From positions 1-64,000 of the forward strand of contig NZ_LMLH01000029.1 of the NCBI RefSeq assembly GCF_001421885.1: 64,000 nt of DNA, read 5' to 3'. The translations under genes were made by a program, and so were the position numbers. Source of the DNA: Pseudomonas sp. Leaf48. GTDB taxonomy: Bacteria > Pseudomonadota > Gammaproteobacteria > Pseudomonadales > Pseudomonadaceae. The notes beneath the pieces were generated by a model. That model saw only the letters and a list, made by a program, of their open reading frames with translations, did no database searches and was not told the DNA's origin. This document shows positions 41,903-51,418 of the stretch, in pieces (within the stretch, counting starts at the first letter, position 1; the number at the start of each line of letters is the position of its first letter).

Positions 41903-42757
41903 ATGTCGGTAGCGGTGATACAAATGGTCAGTCAGAGCGATGTGCTGGCCAATCTGGCCCAGGCCCGCCGCCTGCTGGAGCAAGCGGCGCAAGGCGGCGC
42001 GAAGCTGGCTGTCCTGCCGGAAAACTTCGCCGCCATGGGCCGGCGCGACATCGCCGACATCGGCCGGGCCGAAGCGCTGGGCGAAGGCCCGATCCTGCCC
42101 TGGTTGAAACAGACCGCGCGCGACCTCAAGTTATGGATAGTGGCCGGCACCTTGCCGTTGCCGCCGGTGGATCAACCGACGGCCAAGGTGCATGCCTGCT
42201 CGTTACTGGTCGATGATCAGGGCGAAATTGTTGCGCGCTATGACAAGTTGCACCTGTTCGACGTGGATGTGGCGGACAATCGTGGCCGTTATCGCGAATC
42301 CGATGACTATGCTTATGGCAGCGGGGTAGTGGTGGCGGACACGCCGGTCGGTCGCGTCGGCCTGACGGTTTGTTATGACCTGCGCTTCCCCGAGTTGTAT
42401 AGCGAATTGCGTGCCGCCGGGGCGGAGTTGATTACTGCACCGTCGGCGTTTACCGCGGTAACCGGTGCGGCGCATTGGGACGTACTGATCCGTGCTCGGG
42501 CCATCGAGACTCAATGTTATGTCCTCGCGGCTGCCCAGGGTGGAACACACCCGGGGCCGCGGGAAACCTTCGGGCATGCCGCCATCATCGACCCTTGGGG
42601 GCGAGTGCTGGCGCAACAGGACCAAGGTGAAGCCGTGCTGCTGGCCGAGCGTGACAGCAGCGAACAGGCGTCCATCCGGGCGCGGATGCCGGTGTCCAGT
42701 CACCGGCGCTTTTTCTCGCAGGGCGCCCGGCGACCTGCATCAGAACGACGAATTTAA
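41903..42757 (+). CDS. Carbon-nitrogen hydrolase (Nit/YbeM-type omega-amidase family)
   Basis: A 284-residue nitrilase-superfamily amidase. The triad is readable: Glu40 in AVLPENFA, Lys115 in YDKLHLFD, Cys157 in TVCYDLRFPE. Proteins of this subgroup hydrolyse deaminated glutathione and similar amides (metabolite repair). It starts after an AAGGAA ribosome-binding site, 31 bp after a REP doublet, and lies 12 bp upstream of tldD. Confidence 0.9.
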   Translation: MSVAVIQMVSQSDVLANLAQARRLLEQAAQGGAKLAVLPENFAAMGRRDIADIGRAEALGEGPILPWLKQTARDLKLWIVAGTLPLPPVDQPTAKVHACSLLVDDQGEIVARYDKLHLFDVDVADNRGRYRESDDYAYGSGVVVADTPVGRVGLTVCYDLRFPELYSELRAAGAELITAPSAFTAVTGAAHWDVLIRARAIETQCYVLAAAQGGTHPGPRETFGHAAIIDPWGRVLAQQDQGEAVLLAERDSSEQASIRARMPVSSHRRFFSQGARRPASERRI

Positions 42758-42769
42758 GGCGTAAAGCAT

Positions 42770-44212
42770 ATGAGCGAGTTGTTGTCCTCAGTCAGTGAAC
42801 ACCTCCTGGCGCCCGGCGGCGTGACGATCGAGAGCTTGCAAGGCGTGCTCGGCGATCTGGCCGGCCCGGGCATCGATGCCGCCGACCTGTATTTCCAGGG
42901 GCAGATATCCGAGTCCTGGGCCCTCGAAGACGGCATCGTCAAGGAAGGCAGCTTCAACCTTGACCAAGGGGTCGGCGTGCGCGCGCAATCGGGTGAGAAA
43001 ACCGGTTTCGCCTACAGCAATGCCATCACGCTGGAAGCCCTCGGGGCGGCAGCGCGAGCGGCCCGTTCGATCTCCCGCGCCGGACAAAGCGGTACCGTCC
43101 AGGCCTTCACCACCCAGGATGTGGCCCAGCTGTACGGTCCGGCTAATCCGCTGGAAGTCCTGACCCGCGCTGAAAAAGTCGATTTGCTCAAGCGCGTCGA
43201 CGCCGCAACCCGCGCCCTGGATCCACGCATCCAGCAGGTTACCGTGAGCATGGCCGGTGTCTGGGAACGGATTCTGGTGGCCTCCACCGACGGCGGCCTG
43301 GCGGCGGATGTGCGGCCATTGGTGCGCTTCAACGTCAGTGTGATCGTCGAACAGAACGGCCGCCGCGAACGCGGCGGCCATGGCGGTGGCGGGCGGACCG
43401 ATTACCGTTATTTCCTCGGCGAAGACCGCGCCATGAGCTACGCCCGCGAAGCGTTGCGCCAGGCACTGGTCAACCTCGAAGCCATCCCGGCACCGGCGGG
43501 TACCTTGCCGGTGGTGCTTGGGTCCGGTTGGTCGGGCGTGCTGCTGCATGAAGCCGTCGGCCATGGTCTGGAAGGCGACTTTAACCGCAAGGGCAGTTCC
43601 GCCTATAGCGGGCGCATGGGTGAAATGGTTGCGTCGAAACTCTGCACCATCGTCGATGACGGCACTCTGGCCGGTCGTCGCGGATCACTGAGCGTGGACG
43701 ATGAAGGCACCCCGACCGAGTGCACCACGCTGATCGAAAACGGCGTACTCAAAGGCTATATGCAGGACAAACTCAACGCGCGCCTGATGGGCGTGGCCCG
43801 TACCGGCAACGGTCGGCGTGAATCCTACGCGCATCTGCCGATGCCGCGCATGACCAACACCTACATGCTCGGTGGTGAAAGTGACCCGGCGGAAATCATC
43901 GCCTCGGTGAAGCGTGGCATCTACTGCGCCAACCTCGGCGGCGGTCAGGTGGACATCACCAGCGGCAAGTTCGTGTTCTCCACCAGCGAGGCTTATCTGA
44001 TCGAGGACGGCAAGATTACCGCTCCGGTCAAAGGCGCGACCCTGATCGGCAACGGTCCTGAAGCCATGAGCAAAGTGTCGATGGTCGGTAACGACCTGGC
44101 GCTGGACAGCGGTGTGGGGACGTGTGGCAAGGACGGGCAGTCGGTGCCGGTGGGTGTCGGTCAGCCAACGCTGAAGATTGATGCGATTACCGTGGGTGGC
44201 ACGGGCGCATAA
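42770..44212 (+). CDS. tldD: Metalloprotease TldD
   Basis: A 480-residue TldD subunit with the zinc motif HEAVGH starting at His260 ('LLHEAVGHGLEGDF'). TldD/TldE (PmbA) form a heterodimeric protease that degrades unfolded peptides and matures some modified peptides such as microcin B17. Its partner pmbA lies 0.75 kb downstream, across the inversely oriented darP. Confidence 0.96.
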   Translation: MSELLSSVSEHLLAPGGVTIESLQGVLGDLAGPGIDAADLYFQGQISESWALEDGIVKEGSFNLDQGVGVRAQSGEKTGFAYSNAITLEALGAAARAARSISRAGQSGTVQAFTTQDVAQLYGPANPLEVLTRAEKVDLLKRVDAATRALDPRIQQVTVSMAGVWERILVASTDGGLAADVRPLVRFNVSVIVEQNGRRERGGHGGGGRTDYRYFLGEDRAMSYAREALRQALVNLEAIPAPAGTLPVVLGSGWSGVLLHEAVGHGLEGDFNRKGSSAYSGRMGEMVASKLCTIVDDGTLAGRRGSLSVDDEGTPTECTTLIENGVLKGYMQDKLNARLMGVARTGNGRRESYAHLPMPRMTNTYMLGGESDPAEIIASVKRGIYCANLGGGQVDITSGKFVFSTSEAYLIEDGKITAPVKGATLIGNGPEAMSKVSMVGNDLALDSGVGTCGKDGQSVPVGVGQPTLKIDAITVGGTGA

Positions 44213-44223
44213 GGGGATACCCC

Positions 44224-44323
44224 TGTAGGAGCGAGCATGCTCGCGATGGACGTCAACGATAACGCTGGCATCCTGACACCCAGCGGTGTCATTGAGTTCA
44301 TCGCGAGCATGCTCGCTCCTACA
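44224..44323. repeat. REP doublet, TGTAGGAGCGAGCATGCTCGCGATGG type
   Basis: Two almost perfect inverse units with the core GAGCATGCTC, between the converging ends of tldD and darP. The right unit ends 11 nt from the darP stop. Confidence 0.85.
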
Positions 44324-44334
44324 GAGGGCGGGGC

Positions 44335-44859
44335 TCAGCGCAGACCGCGTTGAGTCTCGTCCAGTTCACGGATGTACTTGAAGATTTTACGGCTGGAAGC
44401 AGGAGGCTTGTTTTGCGCAACCTCGTGCTGGGCCTGACGGACCAGGGAACGCAATTGCTGGCGATCCGCGTCCGGGTATTCGACGACGAATTTTTCCAGT
44501 ACCGCGTCGTCGCCGGCAATCAATCGATCGCGCCAGCGCTCCAGGTTATGGAAACGTTCGTTGTATTGGCGAGTGGAGGCATCAAGTTGGTCGAGCAGAA
44601 CCAGAATGGCGTCAATGTCCTGATCGCGCATCAGTTTGCCGATGAACTGAAGGTGCCGTTTACGCGCGATATTCGCGGTGTGCTTGGGCGCATCGGCCAG
44701 AGCCCGGCGCAATGCCTCGGTCAGGGGCAGTTTTGCCAGCAAGTCAGGCTTGAGTGTTGTAAGGCGCTCGCCGAGGTCAACCAGAGCATGCAGCTCGCGT
44801 TTAACCTGGGATTTGCTTTTTTCTCCCGTATCGAGGGAGTCATCGTAAGAATCAACCAT
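44335..44859 (-). CDS. darP: Ribosome biogenesis factor DarP (YjgA)
   Basis: A 174-residue helical, charged protein of the YjgA/DUF615 family: 'SKSQVKRELHALVDLGERL' near the N-terminus, 'RKRHLQFIGKLMRDQD' in the middle and 'SSRKIFKYIRELDE' at the end. DarP associates with the pre-50S particle late in assembly. ATG 44859 is chosen; the frame continues far upstream only as antisense to pmbA. darP and pmbA are divergent over 108 bp. Confidence 0.93.
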   Translation of the reverse strand: MVDSYDDSLDTGEKSKSQVKRELHALVDLGERLTTLKPDLLAKLPLTEALRRALADAPKHTANIARKRHLQFIGKLMRDQDIDAILVLLDQLDASTRQYNERFHNLERWRDRLIAGDDAVLEKFVVEYPDADRQQLRSLVRQAQHEVAQNKPPASSRKIFKYIRELDETQRGLR

Positions 44860-44967
44860 GGTGGCCGTCCGCAAAGAAACGCCGCCATGATAACCAGTCG
44901 GGGGCCGCTTGTCCGGCCCGGTCGCTCGATGACCGTTACCGAAAGCAGAATTTGAGTGGAGAACAGC

Positions 44968-46314
44968 ATGAGTGCAGTTGAAAGCGTCGGCCCACAAGCG
45001 TTGCCGGCACTGCAGGAACAAGTCGAGCAGATCATCGCTGAAGCCAAGCGCCAGGGCGCCAGTGCCTGTGAAGTCGCGGTGTCCCTGGAGCAAGGCCTGT
45101 CGACCACGGTGCGCCAGCGTGAAGTCGAAACGGTCGAGTTCAATCGCGACCAGGGCTTTGGTATCACCCTGTACGTCGGCCAGCGTAAAGGCTCGGCCAG
45201 CACCTCGGCCAGCGGTCCGGACGCGATTCGCGAAACCGTCGCCGCCGCCCTGGCCATCGCCAAACACACCTCGGAAGACGAGGCCTCGGGCCTGGCAGAT
45301 GCCGCGCTGATGGCCAAGGACCTGGCGGATTTCGACCTGTTCCACCAATGGGATATCACCCCGGAACAGGCCATCGAGCAGGCCCTGGCCTGTGAAGCGG
45401 CGGCGTTTGCGGCCGATAGCCGGATCAAGAATGCCGACGGCACCACGCTCAATACCCATCAGGGCTGCCGTGTCTATGGCAACAGCCACGGGTTTGTCGG
45501 TGGCTATGCGTCGACCCGGCACAGCCTGAGCTGCGTGATGATTGCCGAGGCCGACGGTCAGATGCAGCGCGACTACTGGTACGACGTCAATCGCCAGGGC
45601 AACTTGCTGGCTGACCCGGTGAGCATCGGCCAGCGTGCCGCGCAACGCGCAGCCAGTCGTCTGGGCGCGCGTCCGGTGCCGACCTGCGAAGTACCGGTGC
45701 TGTTTTCCGCTGAATTGGCCGGTGGTCTGTTTGGCAGTTTCCTGTCGGCGATTTCCGGTGGCAGCCTGTATCGCAAGTCATCCTTCCTCGAAGGCACCCT
45801 GGGCCAGAAGCTGTTTCCGGAGTGGCTGACCATCGATGAGCGTCCACACCTGATGCGTGCCATGGGCAGCGCCGCGTTCGACGGTGATGGCCTGGCGACC
45901 TATGCCAAGCCGTTCGTCGAAAAAGGCGAGTTGGTGTCCTACATCCTTGGCACCTACTCCGGCCGCAAGCTCGGCATGCCGAGCACCGCTAACGCTGGCG
46001 GCGTGCACAACCTGTTCGTCACCCATGGCGATGAAGACCAGGCGGCCTTGCTGCGCCGTATGGGGCGCGGCCTGCTGGTCACCGAGTTGATGGGGCAGGG
46101 ACTGAACATGGTCACCGGCGATTATTCCCGTGGAGCGGCGGGTTACTGGGTCGAGAACGGCGAAATCCAGTTCGCGGTGCAGGAAGTGACCATCGCCGGC
46201 AACATGCGCGACATGTTCAAGCAGATTGTCGCGGTCGGTAATGATCTGGAGCTGCGCAGCAACATTCGCACGGGTTCGGTGTTGATCGAGCGGATGATGG
46301 TGGCGGGTAGCTGA
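44968..46314 (+). CDS. pmbA: Metalloprotease subunit PmbA (TldE)
   Basis: A 448-residue TldE subunit. Family segments include 'REVETVEFNRDQGFGITLYVGQRKGSAS', 'FSAELAGGLFGSFLSAISGGSLYRKSSFL' and the end 'SNIRTGSVLIERMMVAG'. It lacks the HExxxH motif of TldD, as expected for the non-catalytic partner. ATG 44968 follows GGAGAACAG. Terminated by a strong intrinsic terminator. Confidence 0.95.
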   Translation: MSAVESVGPQALPALQEQVEQIIAEAKRQGASACEVAVSLEQGLSTTVRQREVETVEFNRDQGFGITLYVGQRKGSASTSASGPDAIRETVAAALAIAKHTSEDEASGLADAALMAKDLADFDLFHQWDITPEQAIEQALACEAAAFAADSRIKNADGTTLNTHQGCRVYGNSHGFVGGYASTRHSLSCVMIAEADGQMQRDYWYDVNRQGNLLADPVSIGQRAAQRAASRLGARPVPTCEVPVLFSAELAGGLFGSFLSAISGGSLYRKSSFLEGTLGQKLFPEWLTIDERPHLMRAMGSAAFDGDGLATYAKPFVEKGELVSYILGTYSGRKLGMPSTANAGGVHNLFVTHGDEDQAALLRRMGRGLLVTELMGQGLNMVTGDYSRGAAGYWVENGEIQFAVQEVTIAGNMRDMFKQIVAVGNDLELRSNIRTGSVLIERMMVAGS

Positions 46315-46337
46315 TTCCCGGTCGCAACACAAAAGGC

Positions 46338-46366
46338 GCGTCACCCATCGGGTGGCGCTTTTTTTT
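46338..46366 (+). terminator. Intrinsic terminator of pmbA
   Basis: A 9-bp stem (46338-46346 with 46350-46358, one G-U pair) with a 3-nt loop and eight T's (46359-46366), 23 nt after the pmbA stop. Confidence 0.9.
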
Positions 46367-46367
46367 A

Positions 46368-46445
46368 GATCAAAAAATCGCGGCCTTCGTCAGTTCCTGC
46401 AAGTAATCCAATGCAGGAGCTGCCGAAGACTGCGATCTTTTGATC
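46368..46445. repeat. Long inverted repeat of GATCAAAAGATCGCAGCC type
   Basis: Outer arms GATCAAAAAATCGCGGCCTT and its inverse (ending GCGATCTTTTGATC) enclose an inner CTGCA palindrome. A half copy occurs at 2256-2290. It lies between the converging pmbA and ptsO and could also terminate ptsO transcripts. Confidence 0.7.
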
Positions 46446-46458
46446 TTGATCCTGACTG

Positions 46459-46731
46459 TTACTCGCCTTCGTCGAAGAAGTTGTTGATCAACGCCACCAG
46501 CGCGGCCAGCGCTTCATCTTCCTGCTCGCCTTCAGTACTCAAATGAATCGTTGTGCCTTTGCCAGCCGCGAGCATCATCATGGCCATGATGCTTTTGCCA
46601 TCGACCATCGATGTGGGTGTGCGACCGGCCCGGATCTGGCACGGGTACTGACCTGCCACCCCAACAAATTTCGCAGAAGCGCGGGCGTGCAGCCCCAGCT
46701 TGTTGATGATTTCGATTTCCAGAGCAGGCAT
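46459..46731 (-). CDS. ptsO: Nitrogen-PTS phosphocarrier NPr (HPr family)
   Basis: A 90-residue HPr-fold protein. The phospho-acceptor is His15 in 'KLGLHARASAKF', and the conserved serine region reads 'GKSIMAMMMLAAGKG'. NPr passes phosphate from EI-Ntr (PtsP) to EIIA-Ntr (PtsN), encoded three genes upstream in the same operon. Last gene of the rpoN operon. Confidence 0.95.
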   Translation of the reverse strand: MPALEIEIINKLGLHARASAKFVGVAGQYPCQIRAGRTPTSMVDGKSIMAMMMLAAGKGTTIHLSTEGEQEDEALAALVALINNFFDEGE

Positions 46732-46746
46732 CGCGGTGTGAATCCT

Positions 46747-47604
46747 TTAGCTGAGGTCGCGGTGGCGAACCTGGACGTTCTTCAGAGATTGTTGCAGGAC
46801 CTGGCCAAGACGTTCGGTCAGGTACACGGAGCGGTGATGCCCGCCGGTGCAGCCAATGGCAATGGTGACGTACGCGCGGTTGCTGGCGGCAAAACGCGGC
46901 AGCCACTTTAGCAGATATGTGGAAATATCCTGGAACATCTCTTCGACATCCGGCTGCGCTGCCAGGTATTCGGCAACCGGCTGATCGAGACCGGACTGCT
47001 CGCGCAATTCCGGTTTCCAATAGGGGTTTGGCAGACAGCGCACATCGAACACCAGGTCGGCATCCACCGGCATGCCGCGCTTGAATCCGAAAGACTCCAC
47101 CAGAAACGCGGTGCCGGGTTCCGGCTGGTTCAGCAGGCGCAGCTTGATGGCATCGCGCAGCTGATACAGGTTCAGGCTGGTGGTGTTGATTTTCAGGTCG
47201 GCGAGGTCAGCGATGGGCCCGAGCAGAAGGCTCTCGACGCTGATGGCTTCGGCCAGCGAACGGTTGGCATTGCTCAGTGGGTGGCGCCGGCGGGTTTCCG
47301 AGAAGCGCTTGAGCAGGGTCTCTTCGTCAGCGTCCAGGTACAGGACATCGCAATGGATATGGCGACTGCGAACTTCCTCGAGCAGGTCGGGAAAGCGCGA
47401 CAGGTGGCTTGGCAGGTTGCGCGCGTCGATGGATACGGCCACCAGCGGCTGAGTCAGTTCAGTGTGGATCAGCGCTGTTTGCGCGAGTTCCGGCAGCAGC
47501 CCGGCAGGCAGGTTGTCGATACAGTAATAGCCGTTGTCCTCGAGTACATCGAGGGCGGTACTTTTACCTGAGCCGGAACGGCCACTGACGATGATCAAGC
47601 GCAT
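46747..47604 (-). CDS. rapZ: RNase adapter protein RapZ
   Basis: A 285-residue P-loop protein. Walker A is GRSGSGKST at about 8-16. The C-terminal domain contains 'FGFKRGMPVDADLVFDVRCLPNPYW' and 'TIAIGCTGGHHRSVYLTERL'. In E. coli RapZ directs RNase E to the GlmZ sRNA and senses glucosamine-6-phosphate; targets in Pseudomonas are less clear. Only 2 bp separate it from ptsN. Confidence 0.95.
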   Translation of the reverse strand: MRLIIVSGRSGSGKSTALDVLEDNGYYCIDNLPAGLLPELAQTALIHTELTQPLVAVSIDARNLPSHLSRFPDLLEEVRSRHIHCDVLYLDADEETLLKRFSETRRRHPLSNANRSLAEAISVESLLLGPIADLADLKINTTSLNLYQLRDAIKLRLLNQPEPGTAFLVESFGFKRGMPVDADLVFDVRCLPNPYWKPELREQSGLDQPVAEYLAAQPDVEEMFQDISTYLLKWLPRFAASNRAYVTIAIGCTGGHHRSVYLTERLGQVLQQSLKNVQVRHRDLS

Positions 47605-47606
47605 GA

Positions 47607-48071
47607 TTACTGACCGTTCTGCTCGTCCAGGACAACCTGATACAAGGCTTCGTTGCTTGGGGCGCTACGCAGCTTTTCCCGTACTTCCTTGCGGTCGAGC
47701 ATGCTGGCGATCTGCCGCAGCAACTCAAGGTGCGCATCGGTAGCGGCTTGCGGGACCAGCAGTACGAACAGCAGGTCAACCGGTGCGCCGTCGATGGCGT
47801 CGAAATCGATGGGTGCGTCCAGGTGCATCAAGGCACTGATGGGCGAATTGCAGCCCTTGAGGCGGCAATGGGGAATGGCGATGCCGTTGCCAAACCCGGT
47901 GGAACCGAGTTTTTCACGGGCAATCAATGCCTCGAAGACATCTTGCATCTCCATGCCCGGCACTTCGCGGGCGATCAGATTGGCAATTTGTTCGAGGGCT
48001 TTCTTTTTACTGCCGCCCGGCACGTTCACCAGGGAACGGCCGGGGGTCAGGATACTTTCAAGTCGGATCAT
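47607..48071 (-). CDS. ptsN: PTS nitrogen-regulatory EIIA component PtsN
   Basis: A 154-residue EIIA domain of the fructose/mannitol type. The phosphorylated residue is His68 in 'GNGIAIPHCRLKG'. PtsN regulates rather than transports, for example K+ uptake and carbon/nitrogen balance. It sits 12 bp after hpf, as in the conserved rpoN-hpf-ptsN-rapZ-ptsO order. Confidence 0.96.
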   Translation of the reverse strand: MIRLESILTPGRSLVNVPGGSKKKALEQIANLIAREVPGMEMQDVFEALIAREKLGSTGFGNGIAIPHCRLKGCNSPISALMHLDAPIDFDAIDGAPVDLLFVLLVPQAATDAHLELLRQIASMLDRKEVREKLRSAPSNEALYQVVLDEQNGQ

Positions 48072-48083
48072 GGGTTGGGAGTG

Positions 48084-48392
48084 TTAACGACCGGTTGCGC
48101 CCTGAAGGAGGCTCTGGGTCTTTTCCTTATGCTTTTTGAGTTGGCGATCCAGCTTGTCGGTGAGTGAGTCGATAGCCGCATACATGTCGTCATGTTCTGC
48201 GTTTGCGACTACTTCACTACCGGGAATATGCAAGGTGGCTTCGATTTTCTGCTTCAGCTTTTCGACTGTCATCGTGACCTGCACGTTGGTGATCTTGTCG
48301 AAATGCCTTTCCAATCGTTCGAGTTTTTCGCCGATGTAGGTGCGAAGAGGTTCGGTCACTTCCAGTTGGTGTCCACTGATATTGACTTGCAT
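48084..48392 (-). CDS. hpf: Ribosome hibernation promoting factor, short form (HPF)
   Basis: A 102-residue HPF/YfiA protein: 'MQVNISGHQLEVTEPLRTYIGEKLERLERHF', 'KIEATLHIPGSEVVANAEHDDMYAAIDSLTDKLDRQLKKHKEK'. It has the short-form length without the C-terminal dimerisation domain, so 100S ribosome formation would need RMF. ATG 48392 is chosen over an upstream in-frame start, because it gives the family N-terminus and follows GGAGAAG. Confidence 0.95.
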   Translation of the reverse strand: MQVNISGHQLEVTEPLRTYIGEKLERLERHFDKITNVQVTMTVEKLKQKIEATLHIPGSEVVANAEHDDMYAAIDSLTDKLDRQLKKHKEKTQSLLQGATGR

Positions 48393-48466
48393 ACAGCTTC
48401 TCCTTCGTTGCCAGTGCATAAAGCGGTAGATCAGATGATCTACCACTGGAACGCTGTGGCGTGGCT

Positions 48467-49960
48467 CTACATCAACCGCTTACGTTCGCTCGAAGGCGCG
48501 ATCCCGAGGGATTCGCGGTATTTGGCGACGGTGCGGCGAGCCACCTGAATGCCTTGTGCTTCCAGTAAACCAGCGATCTTGCTGTCACTCAATGGCTTTT
48601 TCTGATTTTCCGCGGCAACCAGTTTTTTGATGATCGCGCGGATCGCCGTAGACGAGCATTCACCGCCTTCGGAGGTGCTGACGTGGCTGGAGAAAAAGTA
48701 TTTCAGTTCATAGATTCCCCGAGGGGTGTGCATGAACTTCTGGGTGGTGACCCGGGAAATCGTCGATTCGTGCATGCCCACCGCTTCGGCGATGTCATGC
48801 AGGACCAGCGGCTTCATGGCTTCATCGCCGTACTCGAGAAAACCGCGCTGGTGCTCGACGATCTGGGTCGCCACTTTCATCAGGGTCTCGTTGCGGCTTT
48901 GCAGGCTCTTGATGAACCAGCGGGCTTCCTGCAACTGGTTACGCATGAAGGTGTTGTCGGCGCTGGTGTCGGCGCGGCGCACGAAACCGGCGTACTGGGC
49001 GTTGACGCGCAGGCGTGGCACCGACTCCTGATTCAGTTCGACCAGCCAGCGCTCGTTGTCCTTGCGCACGATGACGTCCGGTACGACGTACTCGGCTTCG
49101 GTGGACTCGATCTGCGAGCCAGGCCGAGGGTTGAGGCTCTGAACCAGTTCGATCACCTGGCGCAGCTCATCTTCCTTGAGTTTCATGCGGCGCATCAGCT
49201 GGCTGTAGTCGCGGCTGCCCAGCAGGTCGATGTAGTCGCTGACCAGGCGCTTGGCCTCGGCCAGCCAAGGGGTCTTGGCCGGCAACTGGCGCAATTGCAG
49301 CAGCAGGCACTCGCTCAGGTTGCGGGCGCCGATGCCAGCGGGCTCGAATTGCTGGATGCGGTGCAGGACGGCTTCGATTTCGTCCAGTTCAATGTCCAGC
49401 TCCGGATCGAAGGCTTCGAGGATTTCCTCGAGTGTCTCGTCCAGGTAGCCCTGATTGTTGATGCAGTCGATCAGGGTGACGGCTATCAGCCGATCGGTGT
49501 CGGACATCGGGGCCAGATTCAACTGCCACAGCAGGTGGCTTTGCAGGCTTTCGCCAGCCGATGTGCGGGTGGTGAAATCCCATTCGTCGTCATCGTTGCT
49601 TGGCAGGCTGCTGGCGCTGGTCTGATAAACGTCTTCCCACGCTGTATCGACGGGGAGCTCGTTGGGAATGCGCTCGTTCCAGTCGCCTTCCTCCAGGTTA
49701 TCCACCGTGGGGGCGCTTTCCTGGTAGGAAGGCTCCTGAATGTCGGTATTGGGCTTCTGTTCGGCACTGTCGGCCAGGGGGTCGGAATTGTCGAAGTCGT
49801 CGCCTTCTTCCTGGCGTTCGAGCATCGGATTGGACTCCAGGGCCTCCTGGATTTCCTGTTGCAGGTCCAGGGTCGACAATTGGAGCAGGCGGATGGCCTG
49901 TTGCAGCTGCGGTGTCATCGTCAGCTGCTGGCCCATTCTCAAGACTAGCGATGGTTTCAT
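48467..49960 (-). CDS. rpoN: RNA polymerase sigma-54 factor
   Basis: A 497-residue RpoN. Region I is Gln/Leu-rich ('LRMGQQLTMTPQLQQAIRLLQLSTLDLQQEIQEALESNPML'), region II is acidic (about 50-115), and region III ends with the RpoN box ARRTVAKYRE. It directs transcription of nitrogen, motility and other genes with activator ATPases. The 5' leader (49961-50037) contains two strong hairpins and a TATAAT -10. Confidence 0.98.
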   Translation of the reverse strand: MKPSLVLRMGQQLTMTPQLQQAIRLLQLSTLDLQQEIQEALESNPMLERQEEGDDFDNSDPLADSAEQKPNTDIQEPSYQESAPTVDNLEEGDWNERIPNELPVDTAWEDVYQTSASSLPSNDDDEWDFTTRTSAGESLQSHLLWQLNLAPMSDTDRLIAVTLIDCINNQGYLDETLEEILEAFDPELDIELDEIEAVLHRIQQFEPAGIGARNLSECLLLQLRQLPAKTPWLAEAKRLVSDYIDLLGSRDYSQLMRRMKLKEDELRQVIELVQSLNPRPGSQIESTEAEYVVPDVIVRKDNERWLVELNQESVPRLRVNAQYAGFVRRADTSADNTFMRNQLQEARWFIKSLQSRNETLMKVATQIVEHQRGFLEYGDEAMKPLVLHDIAEAVGMHESTISRVTTQKFMHTPRGIYELKYFFSSHVSTSEGGECSSTAIRAIIKKLVAAENQKKPLSDSKIAGLLEAQGIQVARRTVAKYRESLGIAPSSERKRLM

Positions 49961-49986
49961 GGCAGGGGCTTAACACCTTATTCGCC

Positions 49987-50025
49987 GGCGCACATGCGCC
50001 ATCCACTACAGGGCGCCGAAGCGCC
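49987..50025 (-). other. Twin hairpins in the rpoN 5' leader
   Basis: Two perfect compact hairpins: 49987-49992 with 49995-50000 (GGCGCA/TGCGCC) and 50012-50016 with 50021-50025 (GGCGC, tetraloop, GCGCC). On the transcribed strand the second has a UUCG tetraloop. Both fall between the predicted -10 (50038-50043) and the rpoN start, so they would be transcribed. Confidence 0.5.
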
Positions 50026-50037
50026 AAACATAAGCAA

Positions 50038-50043
50038 ATTATA
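50038..50043 (-). promoter_or_regulatory. -10 element of an rpoN promoter
   Basis: A perfect TATAAT on the minus strand, 78 bp upstream of the rpoN ATG. No good -35 hexamer is found at 16-18 bp. An AT-rich inverted repeat (50080-50089 with 50097-50106) farther upstream may act as an UP-like element or as an end signal for lptB transcripts. Confidence 0.45.
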
Positions 50044-50144
50044 TGCCCGAAACTGCAGTGTTTGCCTAGAGCGCTGTAACAATAAAAAAGTGTTGATTTT
50101 TTATTGAGATAAGCACTCTGGCGACCTGCCAGACACCTCAGCGC

Positions 50145-50869
<725 letters not shown>

Positions 50870-50870
<1 letters not shown>

Positions 50871-51418
50871 TACTGGGCCTTTTTCTCGTCGGTTTTCTTC
50901 TTCGGCTGGATAACCATGTCGATGCGCGGGCGCGACTCGGTCACCTTGCTGCCGGTAGCGCGACCGGCGCTGGCGAGCTTCTTCTCGGTGTCGTAGACGA
51001 TTTTCTCGCCCTGGGTGATGTTGTTGTCCTTGTCGACAACTTTGGCCTTGTCGATCAGCACGACGCGATTTTGCGCGGCGTGGTACTGGATCGTCACGCC
51101 CCAGCCCTGCACAGGCTTGGTGTCACCAGCCGTTTGCAACTGCTCGAAGTAGGCCAGATTGCCCACCGAGGTCACCACGTCGATGTCACCATTGGGGGTG
51201 CGGGTCATGGTTACCTTGTTGCCGGTAACCTTCATCGAGCCCTGGGTGATGATTACGTCGCCGGTGTAGGTGGCAACACCGTTCTTGTCGTCCAGTTGGG
51301 CGTCGTCGGCCTGAATGCGAATAGGCTGTTGTTGATCGTCCGGCAGAGCCCAGGCGCTCACGCTTCCCAGTGCTGCGCCCAGACTGAGCAAAATCGGAAG
51401 GGTTTTAACGAGCCTCAT
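50870..51418 (-). CDS. lptA: LPS transport periplasmic bridge protein LptA
   Basis: A 182-residue OstA-fold protein with a signal peptide (about 1-24, ending A-W-A). The beta-jellyroll core contains 'QADDAQLDDKNGVATYTGDVIITQGSMKVTGNKV'. Its Lys-rich C-terminus follows the last strand. It polymerises between LptC and LptD to carry LPS across the periplasm. Overlaps lptC by 14 bp. Confidence 0.95.

Noticed and set aside
44968..46314. pmbA taken as inactivated because it lacks the HExxxH motif
   Set aside because: PmbA/TldE normally lacks the motif; the catalytic metal site is in TldD.
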